Below are positions 60,010-64,000 of a stretch of 64,000 nucleotides of DNA, in pieces (position 1 is the stretch's first letter; every line of letters begins with the position of its first letter). The stretch comes from Quillaja saponaria. Lineage: Eukaryota; Streptophyta; Magnoliopsida; Fabales; Quillajaceae. Where the stretch lies: contig CM055605.1 in the NCBI GenBank assembly GCA_029379385.1, positions 18,263,001-18,327,000 on the forward strand, read 5' to 3'. The notes beneath the pieces are model-generated. The model was not told the origin of the DNA, searched no databases, and worked only from the letters and a program-made list of their open reading frames with translations. The position numbers and the translations under genes are program-made.

Positions 60010-62250
60010 TTCTGTCTTCTGAAATAGTGAAGGAACCCTCTATTTATAGCGTTTTAAGAAGACCTCATGCCATGTGACAAAGTTTTAATGGGTGTCATGA
60101 CTTCGTTTGAGAATATTTGTTTCCTCTTATCATAATTGACTCATGGAGAAGATTTTGTTTGCCACAAATTGTCTACGTGTAAATTATTTTAAACACATGG
60201 TGTCTTGTGATTGGTTCATTTAACACCACAAGTTACGTTCTTATTAGTCATTTTTATTGCACAAGAGAATTTTGGTGTGATGCATAACACCTTGTAATTT
60301 ATAAAAAAAAAAATTTATGCCTTGTAAGTCCCTCATGGGAATTTATGATAGACACTAAATTATTTATTCTACAGAGTACAATAAGTTTCTTGGCAATTCT
60401 ATTTGGGTCCATGAGGATTGGTTTTTTTTTTTTTTTCCTTCCCTGTTCTTTTTAGAGTAAAGAATTGTTTAGTTGATTATAGAATGCAAATTGTAAATTG
60501 ATATTAAAATCAAAAAATTACAGTAGAGTATGTGAAAGGCCATAGTAGATAACCTTGTCTCATATAATTTTTCAAAAGATGGCACAAAATTTAGACATTT
60601 TATATAACGAGTTATTCGCAACAGTTCAATTGTCTCAGATATTCAGGACAATTTTAATATTATCTGTAACGGTTTTAAATTGTCTCGGATAAATACTTTT
60701 TTGTACTAATAATTAAATACATTGATATTATTATTTGCTTACTTGACATATATCTATTGAGTCACTATAAGATGCACGTGGCGAAAATACTTCCAGTAAG
60801 ATTAAGTTGAAAGGGAATATTGTTTGTTGAATAACGATATAAACAATTAATAAATTCAAATACTTAAAACGCTAATGATGATTAGAATATAAAGGTTAAA
60901 TCATTATAGGCAGAAACTAAGCATTTAACTTTGGGACCAAGTCATAAATTAATTTTTGGTTAAGAATTCTGGATAGATAGGTTGGTAGGTAATGCAAAAT
61001 TGAGCCAAAACATAGTAATAAAAAATTTAGTATAATACAAAAAAAAATTTCTTTCCATGTAATATTTAACTATTTTAAAATATAAATTACTTTTGCTAAT
61101 AAATTTAAAATATTATAATATAAAATAAAAAATACTATGAATTGTATTTAATAATCAAAATATAAAATATATCAAGTATTTAGAATGTCCAGTTTTAATA
61201 AATAAATAGCACTTTTGTGTAACTTGGGTATTAAGAACGTTTAGATTTGGGTACCAATATTAAGCTTGATTATTGGAGAAAGGAATAAATAATTTATGTT
61301 AGAGGGGGAAAATTCATGAAATATATATATATATATATATATATAAAAGAATATCTCATTCAAACTTGTCAAATTAACTGTGTATGAAATACCTATTATA
61401 TAGGTAGTGGCTATGTTGGCGCAATGTATTAGAAAAATACATATTATGATAGAAGATGATATTTGTAGGCTTTGAGGTGTGCTATTGTATAACACTATTC
61501 TTAAATAGATTGTCTGAATACTTACATAATTTGGAAGGCACAGAAAAGTCCCTTCCAGCATTCAACAAAACTTCTTAGATCGAATTTGTTTAATAACTAC
61601 TTATGGAAGCCATATAAATAGGAAATGAATTGACATGTGTTTCAAAAGATTTAAGTATTGGCATAATATAAATAGTCATAAAATCAACTGTTGTGTCTTT
61701 TAACACAAATAAACTACTATTTTTTTGTTCAACAGTTATGACTATTCACAAAATGAAATTAAAATTGTGACTATTCACATAAAAAAATTATTATTATTTC
61801 CAATGTATGACTTATTATTATAATTTATTTAACATAATGTTTTATATTTGAAAGTGTGAGCTACCCTGCCTACCTACCTTTACATTTATATACCCAAAAA
61901 ATATATATGTACTATATTTATAACAGATTAACATAAGTTTATCTTCCTTTTTTACCTGACTTATTTGTCCAATATTCTCTTCTTTATTTTCTAGCAAGTG
62001 CAACCGGATAAATCACTAAAACTGTATTTTATAAGGATCACATATAAAAAGCGTCAAAGTTCATAGGGTCAAAATGATAAAAGTATAACTTTAAGGGTCA
62101 AAATAAAATTGTCCAGAATTTTGTAGAGCCATAATGATAAAAGTATAATTTTTTACTACCGTGAGATAGAGTGTTAGAAATTACATATTCTTCCTGGTAC
62201 AAGCTTGAGATTTTAGAAGAGAAGATATCATTTAATTGCATTAAATAGAA
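60010..62250. other. AT-rich spacer upstream of the terpene synthase
   Basis: No gene or clear element is seen. Notable patches are a cluster of AATTGTCTC-like words at 60610-60700, an (AT)n run at 61319-61345, and two similar blocks, GGGTCAAAATGATAAAAGTATAA (62066-62088) and an approximate repeat at 62129-62152. The open frames at 61241-61561 and 62098-62334 have no recognisable domain. Confidence 0.5.
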
Positions 62251-62251
62251 A

Positions 62252-62258
62252 CTATAAA
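62252..62258 (+). promoter_or_regulatory. TATA box of the terpene synthase locus
   Basis: CTATAAA stands about 100 bases upstream of the ATG at 62354, with a C/A-rich leader between them. Position and context fit a core promoter. Confidence 0.5.
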
Positions 62259-62353
62259 GTAGGCACCCAAACAGAAACCAAAACCCCACACAGAGAAGCA
62301 CCACAGAATAAGAATATTTAGTTTCTACCTTCAACTACAAGCCATTCCAATCC

Positions 62354-64000
62354 ATGTTAATGGCTCTGGATCACCAGCTTGCAGCTCTATCGATCCCTAA
62401 TTTCACCAGACTTGCAACATCTATAAATGGAAATTTCTCACTTGTCAAAACCAGAATTTGCAGTGTTTCCTGTCAAGTCCAATGCAGTACAGCATCTCCC
62501 AAGTCTTCTTCTGATCAAACAAATATTTTTCGTTGATCTGCAAATTATCAGCCTTCAATTTGGCATTATGATTATATACTGTCATTGAGTAGTATATTTG
62601 TGATTTTTTTTTTTTTTTTGGTTGCTGTTATGCGACTCTAACTATGCTACCCTTTTTTTACTTTTTTCTTTTTTCTTAAATTTTTTGACTCGTACTAATT
62701 TGGCATGTAGGAAGAGTCATATGCCAAACAACATCTTATGCTGAAGGAGGAAGTGAGAATTATGCTGGGAAAGGTGGTAGATCCTTTACATCAACTTGAG
62801 TTAGTCAACGTCTTGCAAAGGCTTGGATTATTTTATTATTTTAAAGATGATATAGAAAGAATACTAGTTGGGATTTCTAAAGAAACCAGACATGGAAGAA
62901 TTTACATGCCACATCTCTGGAATTAAGACTCTTGCGACAACACAGCTATAATGTATCAACTGGTACATATTTGTATGCATGTTTATATATAGAGTTTGTT
63001 AGTTGTTACAAGTATTTAATTGAAGCATTCACGTACATAAATATTCTTAATTTGTTGTTTCATTTGTAGAGGTTTTAATAAATTTCATGATGAGCTGGGA
63101 TATTTCAAGCCATGCAACACTGAAGATATCAAGGGAATACTTTCATTATATGAAGCCTCTTATTTTTCTATAGAAGGCGAAACCATCTTAGATGAAGCAA
63201 GAGTTTTCACTTCGAAACATCTTAAGGAATTTGTCGAAAAGCAGAACAACAAGGAGAATAATCGATATGGTTATGTCTGTGATAGCGAGCCATGCTTTGG
63301 AGCTTCCACTTCATTGGAGGATTCCAAGATTGGAAACAAGATGGTTTATCGATGTATATGAAAGGTTTTATGACATGAATCCAACTTTGCTTCAGTTTGC
63401 TAAACTGGATTTCAACCTAGTGCAAGCAATACACCAAGAAGATCTAGAACATGCTTCAAGGTACCTAAAATTTTTATCTACTAAATTCGGTACAAAAATT
63501 AATTAATGCAATTCTTGGTTTTATTTTGACTTTGTTTTAATATAGAAGGTAAATAGGGTACTATTTTCTACTAATCCTGGTTTTCTTATTATTATTTTAT
63601 TTTCATGTAAAGTTGGTGGGAGTACAGTCCAAATTGAGTTTTGCGAGAAACAGGTTGATGGAAAATTTCTTTTAGAATGTGGGGATAGTTTGTAAGCCTC
63701 ACCTTGATTATTACAGAAGAATGAACACAAAAATCAATGCATTAATAACGATACTAGACAATGTTTATGACGTGTATGGTACTATAGAAGAATTGGACTT
63801 CTTCACAGGGGTTATTGATAGGTTAGTGCATTAATTAAGCAGAAAAAAAATTAATAAAAAAAAAAAAACTTCACTACTTCAAAAAACTATGTGCTGTTTC
63901 TATTTTGCTAACCTTAATCAAAATGAATGAGCATTTTACTTGGTGACTCCAGATGGTATACCAATGCCATGGATAAACATGAGGACCTGTTGAATGTATC
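62354..64000 (+). pseudogene. TPS-b monoterpene synthase pseudogene (5' five exons, runs off the window)
   Basis: Exons by homology: 62354-62591, 62715-62962, 63072-63460, 63613-63821 and 63953 onward, all with GT-AG borders. Exon 1 starts with a plastid transit peptide (about 55 residues, Ser/Thr-rich), then the RRX8W site, where the second Arg codon is TGA (62534-62536) and SANYQPSIWHYDY follows. Exon 2 has KQHLMLKEEVRIMLGKVVDP, a one-base loss near 62893-62896, then LHATSLELRLLRQHSYNVST. Exon 3 has GYFKPCNTEDIKGILSLYEA, a shift near 63255-63285, then SHALELPLHWRIPRLETRWF. Exon 4 has lost about 10 bases after WW, has TAG for Trp at 63673-63675, and DNVYD where DDXXD is expected. A functional enzyme would ionise geranyl diphosphate in plastids. 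At least five lesions argue for a pseudogene. Confidence 0.85.

Noticed and set aside
60610..60720. Cluster of AATTGTCTC-like words ending near TTTTTTGTACTA, as a further CACTA or MITE end
   Set aside because: Only one end is visible, the terminal bases do not fit, and no target duplication was found.

Overview
The window looks like nuclear DNA of a eudicot plant. It is AT-rich, the two recognisable host genes have GT-AG introns and plant TATA boxes, the protein families (type II proteinase inhibitor, TPS-b terpene synthase) are plant ones, and the rest is nested plant transposable elements. I could not fix the family or genus. Only one gene looks intact: a small two-exon, eight-cysteine potato-type-II (PIN2-like) proteinase inhibitor on the minus strand (48864-49195). 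A second host gene, a TPS-b monoterpene synthase on the plus strand (62354 to the window end), carries several independent lesions and reads as a pseudogene.

Layout. 1-13885 is a pile of Ty3/gypsy elements of one family with very long LTRs: the end of one pol, a 2.3 kb LTR, then a second internal region (gag, protease remnant, RNase H) with RT and integrase deleted, followed by LTR fragments in both orientations. 14890-22826 is CACTA-like copy A, with a composite seven-LTR TRIM array inside it (18805-20587). A copia integrase scrap (22827-23110) and a 3.9 kb solo LTR (23465-27364) follow. 27460-38489 is CACTA-like copy B, about 11 kb with a 3-bp target duplication, containing a 1.5 kb LTR-like insertion and a 3.3 kb solo LTR. 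40000-47180 is a dead gypsy pol split by a complete but decayed Ty1/copia element (42084-47000). 48864-49650 holds the inhibitor gene and its promoter. 50049-59048 is CACTA-like copy C. 59060-60007 is a gypsy gag remnant. 60010-62250 is AT-rich spacer before the terpene synthase.

The three CACTA-like copies share one minus-strand gene whose broken exons match a plant Transposase_24-type (En/Spm-associated) protein. In all three, the last intron of that gene is filled by a degenerate tandem array with a unit of about 169 bp, in different copy numbers (about 8, 5 and 10). The intronic array and the TRIM composite, whose two-orientation set of LTRs is flanked by a single 5-bp duplication, are the most unusual structures here.

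The transposable elements share no pathway with the two host genes. Both host genes belong to families linked to plant defence against herbivores, but nothing in the sequence shows that they are co-regulated. All readings are by eye. Alignments, copy numbers and identities were not computed, and boundaries marked approximate could move by tens of bases.
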